Shown here: positions 35,209 through 46,845 of the stretch, piece by piece
Layout of the letters: each line of letters starts with the position of its first letter
How positions within the stretch are numbered: the stretch's first letter is position 1
Source: Epiperipatus broadwayi
Lineage: Eukaryota > Onychophora > Udeonychophora > Euonychophora > Peripatidae
NCBI GenBank assembly: GCA_028023455.1
Contig: JAQFVV010012405.1
Span: forward strand, 5,417,334 to 5,481,333
Direction of reading: 5' to 3'
DNA: 64,000 nucleotides
Made by a program: the position numbers and the translations under genes
The notes under the pieces: model-generated
Databases searched by the model: none
Seen by the model: the letters and a program-made list of their open reading frames with translations, nothing else
What the model was told of the DNA's origin: nothing

Positions 35209-35456
35209 ATTGGATTCAGCTGATTGCTTTCATACAATCAGTTATTATAATGAAATAAATTTGCTTATTATTATTGCAAGCATTAGTTTACAATAAGTTT
35301 TGTAAAATTTTAAGTACAAAAAAATAACAGTCATTGGATTCAGCTGATTGCTTTCATACAATCAGTTATTATAATGAAATAAATTTGCTTATTATTATTG
35401 CAAGCATTAGTTTACAATAAGTTTTGTAAAATTTTAAGTACAAAAAAATAACAGTC
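35209..35456. repeat. Perfect 124-bp tandem duplication
   Basis: Copies 35209-35332 and 35333-35456 appear identical base for base. The unit begins ATTGGATTCAGCTGATTGC and ends AAAAAATAACAGTC. Such identity amid diverged neighbours implies a very recent duplication, a polymorphism, or an assembly artefact. Confidence 0.9.
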
Positions 35457-35693
35457 ATTTACAAAACCAAAGAAAATTTATAGCAGATTAGGCTACAAAC
35501 AATATAAAATACTGCTAAACCTGATAAAGGGGGCATATAATTTATACTATGAGAGTTAAATTTAAACTGATTTGATTTTTGCAGAGATATATTTAGGAAG
35601 ATATTAAGATGGACACCTGTTCAATTAAAAAAATTATATAAAATTAATACATTAAGTAATAACCTGTAGATTTATACTTTATGTTTGTCTAAA

Positions 35694-35784
35694 TATGATA
35701 ATATAAATTGTGCTATCACACTTACGACATAAAGCTGTTACAGCTTTACGTCGTAAGTGTGATATCACAATTTATATTATCATA
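35694..35784. repeat. 91-bp near-perfect hairpin MITE candidate
   Basis: Arms of about 43 bp (TATGATAATATAAATTGTG, ATCACACTTACGAC, TAAAGCTG and complement) around a TTA loop, with two mismatches. No transposase. No clear TSD. The CpG in the TTACGAC block is conserved on both arms. Confidence 0.85.
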
Positions 35785-36637
35785 ATTAGTACATTAGCAA
35801 ATTTATACAGATATCACTTATCAGTTTTGACCATTGCAGGTTACATACAAAATCTATAACTTTAAAAATAGTTTAATGAACACTGTAAAAAAATTTTCCC
35901 AAATTCTTTTTGTTAATATATTTTTAAATATAGACATAAACATGTACATATGCAGTTGGTCATTGTATACATATAATATGATTTATAAACTATCAAAGAG
36001 TCTGTTAATTTAAAAAACTTATCAAGTGTAAGAAAATTCAACATTTTCCAGCCTTCTTTTATCTCTCTTTCCACCATCTAGCAATATTTTTAAAGATTAT
36101 GATAGTCATAAAACAAAAAAAAATACAGATATTTTAGCTAAACTTTCTTCAACTATGATTGGATGAATACCTAATAAAAATATTTTAAAAAGGCTTTAAT
36201 TCACATATATCTCAATACTACTTAAGACTCAACAGTTCTTCAGTTTACCAGAACTTTGACAAAAATACTTCTTTTGGAGAGAAGATTTCTGTGTCTGTAA
36301 ATAGATATTTCTTTTCAAGACTTTAAACAGATTCTCTGATTGCTGATTATAAGAATTTCTCATATGAAATACTTATATATAGTAGTACTTGAAATTTTTT
36401 TTATTTTCATATATGTATATTGCGAATATATATAATCTTGGATGTATCATTGATACCTCTACATCAATACTCTCATTAATTGAGAATTGGGATAATCTCT
36501 AATTTAATAAATGACTAATAAAAATCATAATATATTTCTGTAAAATGGTTTGTGTTAAAGTTGTAATTGCATAAAGTTTGACACTTATTATCAAATTATA
36601 GTAAATTGCTATCTATATAATACTAAACAAATGATGA
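35785..36637. other. AT-rich non-coding stretch
   Basis: Nothing recognised beyond chance open frames. Confidence 0.5.
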
Positions 36638-36720
36638 AGATATGTGGCAGTGATTGTCATCTGGCCAACTGCTAACTGCTGGTTCATCGTGAAATGCACA
36701 TCTTAAAGATTATCTTTTTA
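36638..36720 (+). other. Decayed hammerhead-like core, family C
   Basis: ATTGTCATCTGGCCAA precedes CTGCTAA (36669-36675; CTGATGA with two changes), then CTGCTGGTTCATCGT and an intact GAAA (36691-36694), then TGCACATCTTAAAGATTATC. AAGAT/ATCTT pairing outside the core remains. Clearly related to the 33-kb and 57-kb copies, but not active. Confidence 0.5.
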
Positions 36721-36975
36721 ATATATCTTTGGTCAAAAGTTTCAAGAACGAGTAATGGAATAGAAGTTTAAAGTATATTTAAAAATGTGTATATGAAGTT
36801 AAATTGCAATGTGAACTATATATCTTACTGACTTCGAAAAATGGGGAGTGTTTCAAAATACACACAGTGTGAGAGAGATTGGTCTAATTTATGAACTGAT
36901 GGATATTTCTGATAAGGTTGAGATAAGGTGAAAGGTGTATTGATAAGATTAAAACTTAAAATCCCTCTCTCTAAT

Positions 36976-37724
<749 letters not shown>

Positions 37725-38560
37725 TTGTGATACATGTCATCTTGGGTGTATGTTGTACCGGTATAAATCCACCACGCTTACTCATACACAGTACCCGAGT
37801 TCAAACCCAGCCCACGTTTAAGAATAAATTCCCAAAACGCCAACTGAATTCAAACCCAAACCCCGGCATGACCAACCGATGATGACTTTACACCAGCACA
37901 GGGTTATCCCTTTTCTAGCTCAGCTCAGAACATAGACTAAATTCTTACAGTTAATGATATATAGGTTTATTAGACTATAGATATTGGAACGGTCATTTAT
38001 GTAACGTATATATTTAAGTTGCCAATACAGACAGTAAGTGGCTAAATAGACTTAGAGAGTAAAAAAGTGGAGGACACAAAAATTTAATTAAATAAAGTGT
38101 TTAATAAACAAAATATAAAGCATATAAATATAGTGTTAAATAAGACAAATAGAAAGCGGATAAATATAGTGTTCAACATGAAAATACAAAGCATATAAAT
38201 ATAATGTTAACAGTACGGTAAGACTTCCATGAATCCTCTTGTATTTGGCTACTAGTCTTTAGTAAACGTTTTATTTAGTAAACAAACTTATGCCAATAGC
38301 TGTGTGATTGAAGGATTGACGGGTGGTTAAAAGAATCAGAGTATTAGAGCATTGGAAAAAATATTTATCTAAAGATTTTTGTTTATTTATTTTATTAGAA
38401 TAGGTTCGAGCCGTTACGTAGACGAACAGTGGAGGTGGTTTTATATAAATACAACATGGAAGATAGATGAACTGGTGGTTGCCTGGATTCAAGAGCCCTA
38501 CAGTAATCCATTGCGGTGCATTAACGGAATACCGGGCGGCTTGTACTTTGACAAGGCTTA
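37725..38560. other. CpG-richer flank, with possible SINE relic
   Basis: 37740-37920 has CpGs (ACCGGT, CCACGC, ACCCGAG, CCACGTTT, AAAACGCC, CCCCGGC, AACCGATG) against a CpG-poor surround. On the minus strand GCTGGGTTTGAACTCGGG and GTTTGGGTTTGAATTC are B-box-like, so a tRNA-derived SINE is possible. Three related AAAT..AAGCATATAAATATA..GTGTTA units lie at about 38090-38210. The rest is unrecognised. Confidence 0.4.
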
Positions 38561-38561
38561 A

Positions 38562-38849
38562 TGCCCCCAAGTAGTTCCGGGACACGACAACCAGCCGGGA
38601 TCATTTCGAACCCCGGTGATCCAAGAGATTACCGGAAAAGAAAACTGCTTTCATTCCCCAATGGTAGAATGGCGAGACGCTAACTTCAGCATTACCACAG
38701 ACGTGAATGACGAATACTTGAAGCGGATTTTTAAAAGAAATTATATAAAACCTGGAAACTATTTGTCTGTTTCTACGCCACAGGCTGAGATCCTTACCCC
38801 AATAAAACGTAGCGGACTTAAACTGACGGCGAAAACAATAATTAGTTAA
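38562..38849 (+). CDS. Unrecognised open frame in CpG-rich island
   Basis: An open frame of 95 codons from a preceding TAA to TAA. It encodes VVPGHDNQPGSFRTP, then TGKENCFHSPMVEWRDANFS, ITTDVNDEYLKRIFKRNYIK and QAEILTPIKRSGLKL. Amino-acid use is mixed rather than F/I/K/N-biased and codons are less AT-rich than neighbours, which favours a real or formerly real coding sequence. There is no ATG near the start; a GTG is at 38616. It could be an internal exon, a retroposed fragment or chance. I do not recognise it. Confidence 0.2.
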   Translation, partial: CPQVVPGHDNQPGSFRTPVIQEITGKENCFHSPMVEWRDANFSITTDVNDEYLKRIFKRNYIKPGNYLSVSTPQAEILTPIKRSGLKLTAKTIIS

Positions 38850-39340
38850 ATTTACTCTGAAACTCTAACCCCTCGGGTTGACAGGCGGTATCGACAGTAT
38901 CAAATTACACAAGGAGTTATTTCTCAGATCAGACATGACATTACTATAACACTTTGAACTATTATATATATATTTAATATTGAAACTTCGATTGTAATTT
39001 TATACCAACTTAAAATAGAATACTAAAGTGATTTATCATTTACAAACTCGGAATGTGAAAGAATATTTAATTCAGAACATGAAATTACTTTTAAATTAAA
39101 TTGATCATTATTACACACTAGTTTACACAGAGTTGGAAATATTCCTATTGGCATTGTTTGTTCATGAAATAAGCAACATAAGAAAATATAAATGCATTCA
39201 TTTAAATGATTATTACTATTAATTACAAATGTTATAAATTATTTCTAAAGACTAGAGCAGAGGATTAAAAAGAAAAGAAAATTTACTGACAGGTTAAACA
39301 ATAGCATTATAAACGACATAAAAACTTACATGTAATTTAT

Positions 39341-39770
39341 TTGATTGATAACATTAAGCTCGGGAGAAAGTTAAAAGTTCGTGTAACACAGTTACTCTTC
39401 TTTCTTCATCCGGCTTGCTTTTCCCGATTGATATTTCCGACGAACGTAGGCGCGCATTTTGAAAGTTATTTGCAAGGCATTGTCAATTTGGAGATTGGAA
39501 GCTGGAAACTACGAAGCACATACAACATGATCAGTCAGCGGCACGAGGATTCAATTTGGCAGGACAGAGATCAGCTCCTGCACTTAGCCCATTAACATTG
39601 CGATTCACTGGTAAACTTCTTAATAAGATATTTGAATTATTATTAACTGCTGTGTTGTCTCGAGACTACCTCTCTCAAACACGACAAAAGTTAGAATGTA
39701 AGTTTTTTCTAGAATTTGCCACTGCTGACCTTTCCGACTTGTTTTTGTTTTAGGCTCCGCCTACTTTCTC
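39341..39770 (+). other. CpG-rich segment, possible first exon or promoter
   Basis: CATCCGGCTTGC, TTCCGACGAACG, AGGCGCGCATTTTG and CAGTCAGCGGCACGAGG fall within 200 bp, unusual for this window. A small ORF from the ATG near 39529 encodes MISQRHEDSIWQDRDQLLHL. Possible splice donors GTAAAC (about 39611) and AATGTAAGT (about 39697) follow. No TATA/initiator pair can be assigned with confidence. This is the best candidate here for a host gene 5' end, but support is thin. Confidence 0.25.
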
Positions 39771-40535
39771 TAGCCTCTAGCGATGCAGCTTGACCAACAA
39801 TCAATTATCTGTTTTTAGCAATCTTTTAATTTAATATCCTATTTTTAAATTGACATAATAATTACATATAAAAATTCCTTACTAATTTTGAATACAACTT
39901 AATTGCTCTGAACATTCGTGCAATTAGATTTTAATTAAAAACACTGATCAACGGAATGTGATTTTTGATCAGTATTTTTAAACGACTTTATACAATTTTA
40001 AAACTAAAATTTAAAACAAATACGCCCGCACTGAAACTTTAAATTAAATGATATAAATTCGCAAACCACGCACACACAAATATTATTTCATGGTTTGCGA
40101 CATTTATATACGGAAACTTTACATATTTATTTATAAACTATAGAATATATAACTAATTTTTATTATAAATTAAAATAGACAAAATCTCACTGCGGGCGAA
40201 CAGTGGTTTGAATTACCGTACATAAAAACACCTGAAACGAAGATCGGTTCTCCGATCTGTCTGTTTCAATGTATAGAATATACATTGTTTTTTTAATCTA
40301 AATATATATATAACATATATTATAAAGAAGCAAGATATAACATATATTATAAAGAAGTAAGAAATGAAACTATAGTAAATCATTTTTATAACATTTCTTA
40401 AAAATAAAGTTAACCAATATATCTTCTCATCAGTTTATAAATTTGTTTATAAAAATAGTTTATATTGGGTGGTATGAAAGTCATCTTTAAAGAAATGATT
40501 TCATTTAAAATCATTATTAAATAGTTTAAAATATT
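39771..40535. other. Non-coding stretch with several short hairpins
   Basis: Small perfect hairpins cluster here: CTGATCA...TGATCAG (39944-39973), GCAAACCA...TGGTTTGC (about 40061-40099), GAAAC..AGATCGG-TTCT-CCGATCT..GTTTC (about 40237-40267) and CAATGTATA-GAA-TATACATTG (about 40268-40288). No gene is recognised. Confidence 0.45.
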
Positions 40536-40544
40536 TAATTGATA

Positions 40545-40830
40545 GCAAATCTATTTTTGCTGCAATTTATAAGATTTCTTGCAGTTGTCAGAAAGTTTAT
40601 ATTGGTCAAACTAAATTAAGTCTTAATAAAAGAGTTAAAATTCAAAAAAGTAGAGTTAAAAATATATATCAATCTCAGATTTGTATACTCATGAACTAAA
40701 TGGAGGTCATAAAATATTATTTGACAATGTGGAGGTTATCTTTTATAAAAAAGTGAAATAAAAAGAAGAGTAAAAGAAACTATGATGATAAAGATTTTTG
40801 AATCTGAGGCCATTTGATGATAATGAAATG
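40545..40830 (+). pseudogene. Penelope-like element GIY-YIG endonuclease fragment
   Basis: The plus-strand frame from about 40554 reads FAAIYKISCSCQKVYIGQTK, LSLNKRVKIQKSRVKN and, after a frame change, CTHELNGGHKILFDNVEVI (with one base shift) and KRRVKETMMIKIFESEA. This is the GIY-YIG nuclease pattern (IY...VYIGQT, then the conserved R of LNKR) in the CxC-containing form typical of PLEs. The linker upstream (VIFKE) is weakly similar too; no RT is seen. The fragment is cut off by a TA microsatellite at 40960. It would nick target DNA for PLE insertion; stops and shifts make it dead. Confidence 0.75.
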
Positions 40831-40957
40831 TTGTATGTATATTGTTGAATTTCACTTATAAAAGTCTATTTGGTAACAGATGAAACCATGGTGTGAAAGA
40901 TTTTTAGTAAAAAAATTGTTTTGTTTTGGCTAGTATTTTAATGTGATATGACTTTTT

Positions 40958-40959
<2 letters not shown>

Positions 40960-40988
<29 letters not shown>
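40960..40988. repeat. (TA)n microsatellite
   Basis: About 28 bp of TA repeats following the PLE fragment. Confidence 0.9.
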
Positions 40989-40992
<4 letters not shown>

Positions 40993-41922
40993 TAATTAAA
41001 AAAACATTAAATAAAACTAATCTCAGGTGTAAAATTAAAAGTAAATTAAATCTAAGCAGTTTTATTAATTAGATACTTAATTATTTGTTTGAAAACAAAA
41101 TGATTTGAATTTTCTGTAGATATTAACCAGTTTTTTAACTATATAAACATAGATAAAAATAGTCATGAAGTGTGTTAATGATATGTGTATATGTGTAGTA
41201 AAAACAGAAATATTAATCTTTAAAGGAGTTTAAAGTTTATATTTGGGCTAGGAATGATATGATAATCTCTAACCTAATAAATATTTAATAACAACCATTA
41301 ATATATTTATCTAAAGTAGATGATACCAAAGTTGTAAGTGAGGGGGAAATGATACTTGTACTTCAAATTGCAAATAAAGTATAGAAAAAATATATAAGAG
41401 ATAACTAAGAAGCATGTAAGGAACATGAGACTAATATCAACAATGAGCATGTGAGAGCCATGAGAATATATTCTATAAAACTATAAATAGTTATACTAAT
41501 CCTAGGCTATTAACTACAAATTATACAGCATTAAATAAAAGTAATCAAATTATCAACAGTCAGTCAACCATTATTCTTGTGACTGGATTTAAAAAAGGTC
41601 CATTATAAACAAGCTAATTCTCTAGTCACTTCCAAACATAGGGCAGAATATATCACAATTATTTGGATGAATATACTTAAGTGATAATCCATAACTCATC
41701 ATAAATAAAAACAATGCTGGAATACTGATATATGCTGATTATCCTCAATGCTAAACATCACATATCACTATTTCCTATGCTAGCACATTACTGTTATTAA
41801 AACAGGCAAAACTCTTTATACAGCAGTGCCACTCAGTTCCAACCAAAGTAATCAATGTATGCCAAAAGGCTTGTGCATAAAATCCCTATCTAGTGCCTAC
41901 TAATCCAATATCCCCAGACTAG

Positions 41923-41946
41923 TTTCTGTCTTGTGGCCTTCGTCAG
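41923..41946 (-). other. Hammerhead-like core, family A left arm
   Basis: On the minus strand CTGACGA (one change from CTGATGA), then AGGCCACAAGACA, then GAAAC. In sister copies the middle segment is AGGCCACAAGCCA, where GGC/GCC can pair as stem II. Confidence 0.45.
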
Positions 41947-42085
41947 TGAAAAGATTGAAAATATTATTGTGTTTTCAATTTTATTCTCATAGTTTTGTAA
42001 TTAAGTAGAGATAAAAGGTGGCAGTTGTAGGGTTGCATTAGATCCTAAGATCTATGTGCAGTGCTCTCAGATCCAAAGCTCCTTA

Positions 42086-42109
42086 CTGATGAAGGCCCCA
42101 AGCCAAAAA
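42086..42109 (+). other. Hammerhead-like core, family A right arm
   Basis: CTGATGA intact (42086-42092), then AGGCCCCAAGCCA with GGC/GCC stem II, then AAAA in place of GAAA. The two arms of this copy each preserve the box the other has lost. Confidence 0.45.
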
Positions 42110-42215
42110 TTAGTCTGGTGATAATAAATGAGTAGGTACTAGATGGGAATTTTATGCACAAGCCTTCTGAGTAGCACTACTGTATGGAGAGTTTTTTCTG
42201 TTTTTATCCTCAATG

Positions 42216-44890
42216 TTCTGGTCATATAATACCATGAGGATACGGGCCAACTATAAACTAAATTTCTAATAAAAAAAATAAAATGCAGTGAATGGACTTT
42301 AAAGGTGATACATTTATGTCATCCAGAGATATCATCTAAATGTCTAACACTAACATAAACTCATACATCTATAGAATTAATCATTATGCTCTAGAGCTAG
42401 CTCAAGATCATAAGATTCTATCAACTGTAATTGTGAACAAGAGATAAATAAATATAACAGTTTACTCTAAATAATTTTAAATAATTTATAGGTTTACTAT
42501 ACTATAATTAAGTGGTTTACTAGGAATAAATTTAAAAATTCCTAAAAGACTAAGCTATAATCGAATCAAGTGCCACACCCTGTCAATTCATAGAACAGAT
42601 AGCTAGAGGAATAAAGACCTTAACAATAAAATATTTTAGACAATTATTTAATAAACTAACTTATTAATAATTAAACAAATTTAAAAATGTCAACATAATA
42701 TCATAATTTAAATTGATATAGTTTTATAAAAAAATCTAATTTCATATAAAAATGATAATCCAGTTGATTTTTATTCATTAAATTATTTAACTTTTAATTA
42801 TTTATGTTATTTCCTGTTGAAAAACAAAAGTTGGAAAACAACTTTTTCATAATCAGAGATAAAAATATTTAAATTAACTAAAAAAAACCTTTTGTTAAAT
42901 TTCAGAGTGAATTCAAATGACTAAAAAGAAAAACATGTTTCAAAAAAAAATCTTAAATTTAATAAAAATTAAGTTCTCTAAAAACTCCTTTTATTATTTT
43001 GAAAAAAAAAATCAAATGAATTTTAAAAAAAAGTGTTCCAATTTTAAAAAATACTAATAAAACAATTAATGTCAATTGCTACTTAATTTAAATAGTGCTT
43101 TATGAATTTAAATATAATGTGTGAATTAAAGCATTACCTTTAATCATGTTTTTTTTCTTTTTTTAAGTCTTTCTTTCACACTTGTACTTTTCAGTTTCAA
43201 TATAAGTTTCTTCCTGAATGTTTTTCAATTCTAGGCTAATGTACATAGTCAAATTTTCTCCATTTTGCAATAGAATATTTCAGGCTAGTACACAGAAATA
43301 ATTTATCTATTTTTCTTTTTAATAAATTTTCCAGTTCTGGCTAACGTATAGAGACCTTGATACTCTTGGTTGGAGACAGGTTTGTTGCAGATTATTTCAA
43401 GGGTATTTTCTTTTCCTTTATATTTTTAGTGACAGATTACATAGAGATAGATGATATTTAGCTTTTAGCTAAACTTATCACACAGTTGTCTTAATTTTAG
43501 AAAAAAATTCTTACAGATAAACATGTAGGGTGCTCTACACAGCTAAATTCTTCTACTATCTTTTTCAGTAATTTGATCAGAACTAACTGCTTGAGTAAGA
43601 TTCCCTCTACTATCCTCTTCAACAGATTGATTAAGACTTTTACTGTTCTTTTCAATAGCTTGGCTAAGACTCTTATAGTTTTCTTCAACAGCATGAATAA
43701 TAAGGACCTCTTTTTACAAGGCACTGAGATCTATTTATTTACCCACTCTCCTATTTTTGGAACAATTCTATCTCTTACCAATCACAATCTTGTTTCCTAT
43801 AAGATAAAATTTATTATTAATCGATTAGGTGTAGGGTGTACTTTTACAAAAAACATTGTTTAGATACTTACTTTCTTCAAAATTAAAATTGGAAAACAAG
43901 ACAAAACTTAAATTAGAATCATGGTTTTTGAATTTCCTCTTCAATTGGTTTTTTTTTTTGTGCCAAAAGAAAAACAAAATAATCAGATTAATTCCACTTA
44001 TTTTGAAAACATTGCCTTTTTTTGAAGAGAAATAAAGAAAAAAAACATTTCTTAATTAAAATAAAATTTAACAAAAAATGTTAAAATTTCTTGCTTTATT
44101 TTCTCTTTTTTTTAAAAAAAAAACAACTTTTACAAACATAAAAAATGTACCTATTATATCACTCTTAAATGTTAAAATTAAAATTTGCTAAATAATTTAC
44201 AGAAGAAAAAAGTTTTTCTTTTAGTACTTTTTAAAAATAAAAATAAAACTGGTAAGTAGATAAAATTATTGATGAGAGAGAACAAAAGAAATTATTTATC
44301 TGATTTTATACTTTTCTCTCTCTTTTACAAATATTTATATTATATATTAAAATAATATTATTATTAAAAAAATAACATTTGAGAATTTTTATATTATCAT
44401 TTTAATAAAGTGTAAACTTTAATGTTTGATATTATAATGAAAATAACACATATGGCAAAAGTTAATCTATTGTTTTCTCATTCTAATTTTAAATTTAAGA
44501 AGCTTAAAATATTGGCAAGGCCAGAGTTGGCCACTTTCCACAATATTACAATATTAGTATGGTATTTGAATAGGTTTACATTTACTGTATGAGTTTGGCA
44601 AATTCACAATATCATAATTCTGTGCTTTTTTATCTATTGTTATGCTTAATTTTTTATTAAAATCTATACTTTATTTCGTTTTAAATTATGTTTCATAAAG
44701 AAAGATTACATCTACTTTTTTAATATCTTCATTTTAATTTGTCCATTTTTAATTTATTATTTGTTAAACGTCTTATTACTAAGGTTCATACATTGAACAT
44801 GAGCAATCAATACATTGGTAACAATTTACCATAATTTTTGCCAATTGTCATTTTAAAATATATGAGGAAAAAACAAATATGAATAGCATT

Positions 44891-44932
<42 letters not shown>

Positions 44933-45040
44933 GTGATGTTAGTGATGATGATGATATATTTATTATTTTTATTTTGATGATGATGGTGAAGTTGGTGGTC
45001 ATGGTGATGATGATGATGATGATAATATATTTATTAGTTT
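42216..45040. other. AT-rich non-coding stretch with trinucleotide repeats
   Basis: Contains A- and T-runs, an ATA trinucleotide run (about 44893-44931) followed by GATGATG-rich DNA to 45020, and the 33-bp repeat listed separately. No gene is recognised. Confidence 0.5.
43585..43700 (-). repeat. 33-36-bp tandem repeat with coding-like frame
   Basis: Three degenerate units on the minus strand can be read as HAVEENYKSLSQ, AIEKNSKSLNQ and SVEEDSRGNLTQ, followed by AVSSDQITEKDSR, between in-frame stops. Hydrophilic 11-12 residue periodicity suggests either a decayed exon of a repeat-rich, coiled-coil-like protein or a minisatellite whose length is a multiple of three by chance. The alternative K/L-rich frame is less protein-like. 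Confidence 0.4.
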
Positions 45041-45544
45041 TATTTCATTTTGTATTGAATCTTAATTGCAAGACATGATAAATATTTTTTTCAATAATAA
45101 CTAACCATCATGGATGAATTTTGAAATCACCTTATTTGCAAAAGGTAGTTTAAATGTATATAAAAACAAACTATATATGTATATATCATAGATAATATGT
45201 AATGAAATATATTCTAATAGAGTATGTTGATAGTTATTAACTATTACAGTAATAAATCTGCGATACAAAATATTGTTTGTTACTTTGCTAAGCCAGGCTT
45301 TTGAAAAAATGTGTATTTGTCAAAGCATGACAATAGTAAACATTACCATACTTTAAACTAGTTGCTGATTACCATAGATCAGCATATTTGTATGTGTAAA
45401 TTAGCCTAATGAGGCTATGCCATTAGATTAAATGACCAGTGTTTGTTAAGAAGAATCCTATTAGCTCTTATATTTATGAGTTCTTAGAATCAATTATGTG
45501 TGAAGCATCTTTTATTTTGTATTTTTGATTTATTATTTTCTAAG

Positions 45545-46670
45545 CAAATAATTTTAGCATCAGAAGATTTAAAAAAATGATCAGCTTTTTTCTCATGGTC
45601 AACCAACATGACTATATGCACTGTTTTATTTAAGTCTGTTATATAGATGAGTATACTGAGTGATTCTAGATTTCAAGTTTGCAAGTGTTTCTTCATAGTA
45701 TCTGACATTGTAAAATTAGCAATCCAGGGCATATACCAATTCAGCTTTCTCATCATCTTTCAACCTACCTTTGGAATTGTTAATAAGTCTGTTTAGTGAT
45801 AAGCGCCATCTAAAACCAATCTTAAAATCCTTGTGCATAATTGATAATATTTTTATATGTATGATAGGGATTTAAGGCATACCAATTCTTGGTTTAAAGT
45901 AGTTATTAGCTTCACACTCTCAAATCAAAATGCTTTGGATTCACCTATATAATTAGAAATTAGGTCAAAGATAAGAGTGGCCGCTCTTCTCTTTTAAAGT
46001 CACTAATCTTGTGTTTAGATTTGTAGAGGTCCCTATTGTTGTATTTTAGGCACATAGTCTTAAGGTTATAGCCTTAATGTATATTACTTTCATAATGAGT
46101 ATGCACTTTACAAGTTATTGATTACAACTTTAAGTTAGATATTCTATTAAATTTATGTCTAATATTAAATTTTTTACCTGTTTGTCAAATATGCCCATAG
46201 AATAACCAAATTAATCAAATCTTTTTTATGACACTCTAAATTATTTTTTTTTATTGGCTTCAAACCCGTTAAGTTTTGAATTGCTAAACAAAAAGCACTT
46301 AGAACTATTATTTTATATTGAAATGGAATTTTTGAGTGTGGATGTAGATAACCCCTAATACTTAGAGGTTTTGCAATCATTAAATGGTCAATAATATAGT
46401 TTTCCCTTGTCAATTTGAAATCCATAAATTTAATAGATTATTGCCCTCCTCTTCTATTACCCATTTAATTGCAGGATTTTTTTTCAATTTGCTAAACATT
46501 TCATGAATAAGCTTAGGGGAAGTACAAAAAAGACATCATCAACATATCAAGTGTATATAAGTTCTTTATTAGCATCTATTTTTTTCAATAATAATTACTT
46601 CTAAGCTACATATGCTACTAATAGACAAGCCTATGGTCCAATTTGTAGTTATTATAAAAAATTTAACCCT
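45545..46670 (-). pseudogene. Penelope-like element remnant, RT plus GIY-YIG
   Basis: On the minus strand, RT: WTIGLSISSICSLE, then YVDDVFFVLPLSL (the catalytic YxDD box, intact), then after a frameshift EMFSKLKKNPAIKWVIEEEG, then MDFKLTRENYIID, SIRGYLHPHSKIPFQYKIIV. After a linker of about 370 bp comes LVYALDC, FYNVRYYEETLANLKSRITQ, the GIY-YIG-like block, to about 45555. RT followed by a C-terminal GIY-YIG is the diagnostic PLE architecture. Stops and frameshifts are numerous. The upstream RT and the repeats that normally bound a PLE are not recognisable. Confidence 0.75.
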
Positions 46671-46799
46671 ATATTGTAGCATCAAATTATCATTGATCCA
46701 CAATATATTTTGTAATGTAGGAAAATGAAAGGAAGTGGGCTAATGGGACAAATGGATAGAAGATGTATGGATGGAAAATGTGATTAAATATATTTTTAT

Positions 46800-46845
46800 C
46801 ACTGGTGGTGCTACTGTATGGAGAGTTTAGCCTCTGGATAATAAT
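46800..46845 (+). repeat. Family A fragment
   Basis: GGTGCTACTGTATGGAGAGT then TTAGCCTCTGG matches the right arm of family A. Short and without boundaries. Confidence 0.6.

Larger units (their letters stand above)
41739..42215 (-). mobile_element. Family A foldback insertion with 12-bp TSD
   Basis: TTATCCTCAATG occurs at 41739-41750 and 42204-42215 around a 453-bp insert. The left arm starts with the complete terminus CTAAACATCACAT; the right arm stops at CTGTTT, lacking the outer 55 bp. The arms (AAAACAGGCAAAACTC, GTGCCACTCAG, GGCTTGTGCATAAAATCCC, CTAATCCAATATCCCCAGAC, TTGTGGCCTTCGTCAGTG) are mirrored on the right with differences. Two outward-facing hammerhead-like cores are present. The central 120 bp holds TGCATTAGATCCTAAGATCT, as in the 30-kb tandem units. 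It is the most complete palindromic copy in the window. Confidence 0.85.

Noticed and set aside
38271-38585. 104-codon minus-strand frame in the CpG-rich island
   Set aside because: It overlaps plus-strand frames with more protein-like composition, and its second half is low complexity; I could not choose a coding strand for it.
46174-46425. Treating the 83-codon minus-strand frame as an independent gene
   Set aside because: Its residues continue the PLE reverse transcriptase from the YVDD box upstream, so it is part of that pseudogene.
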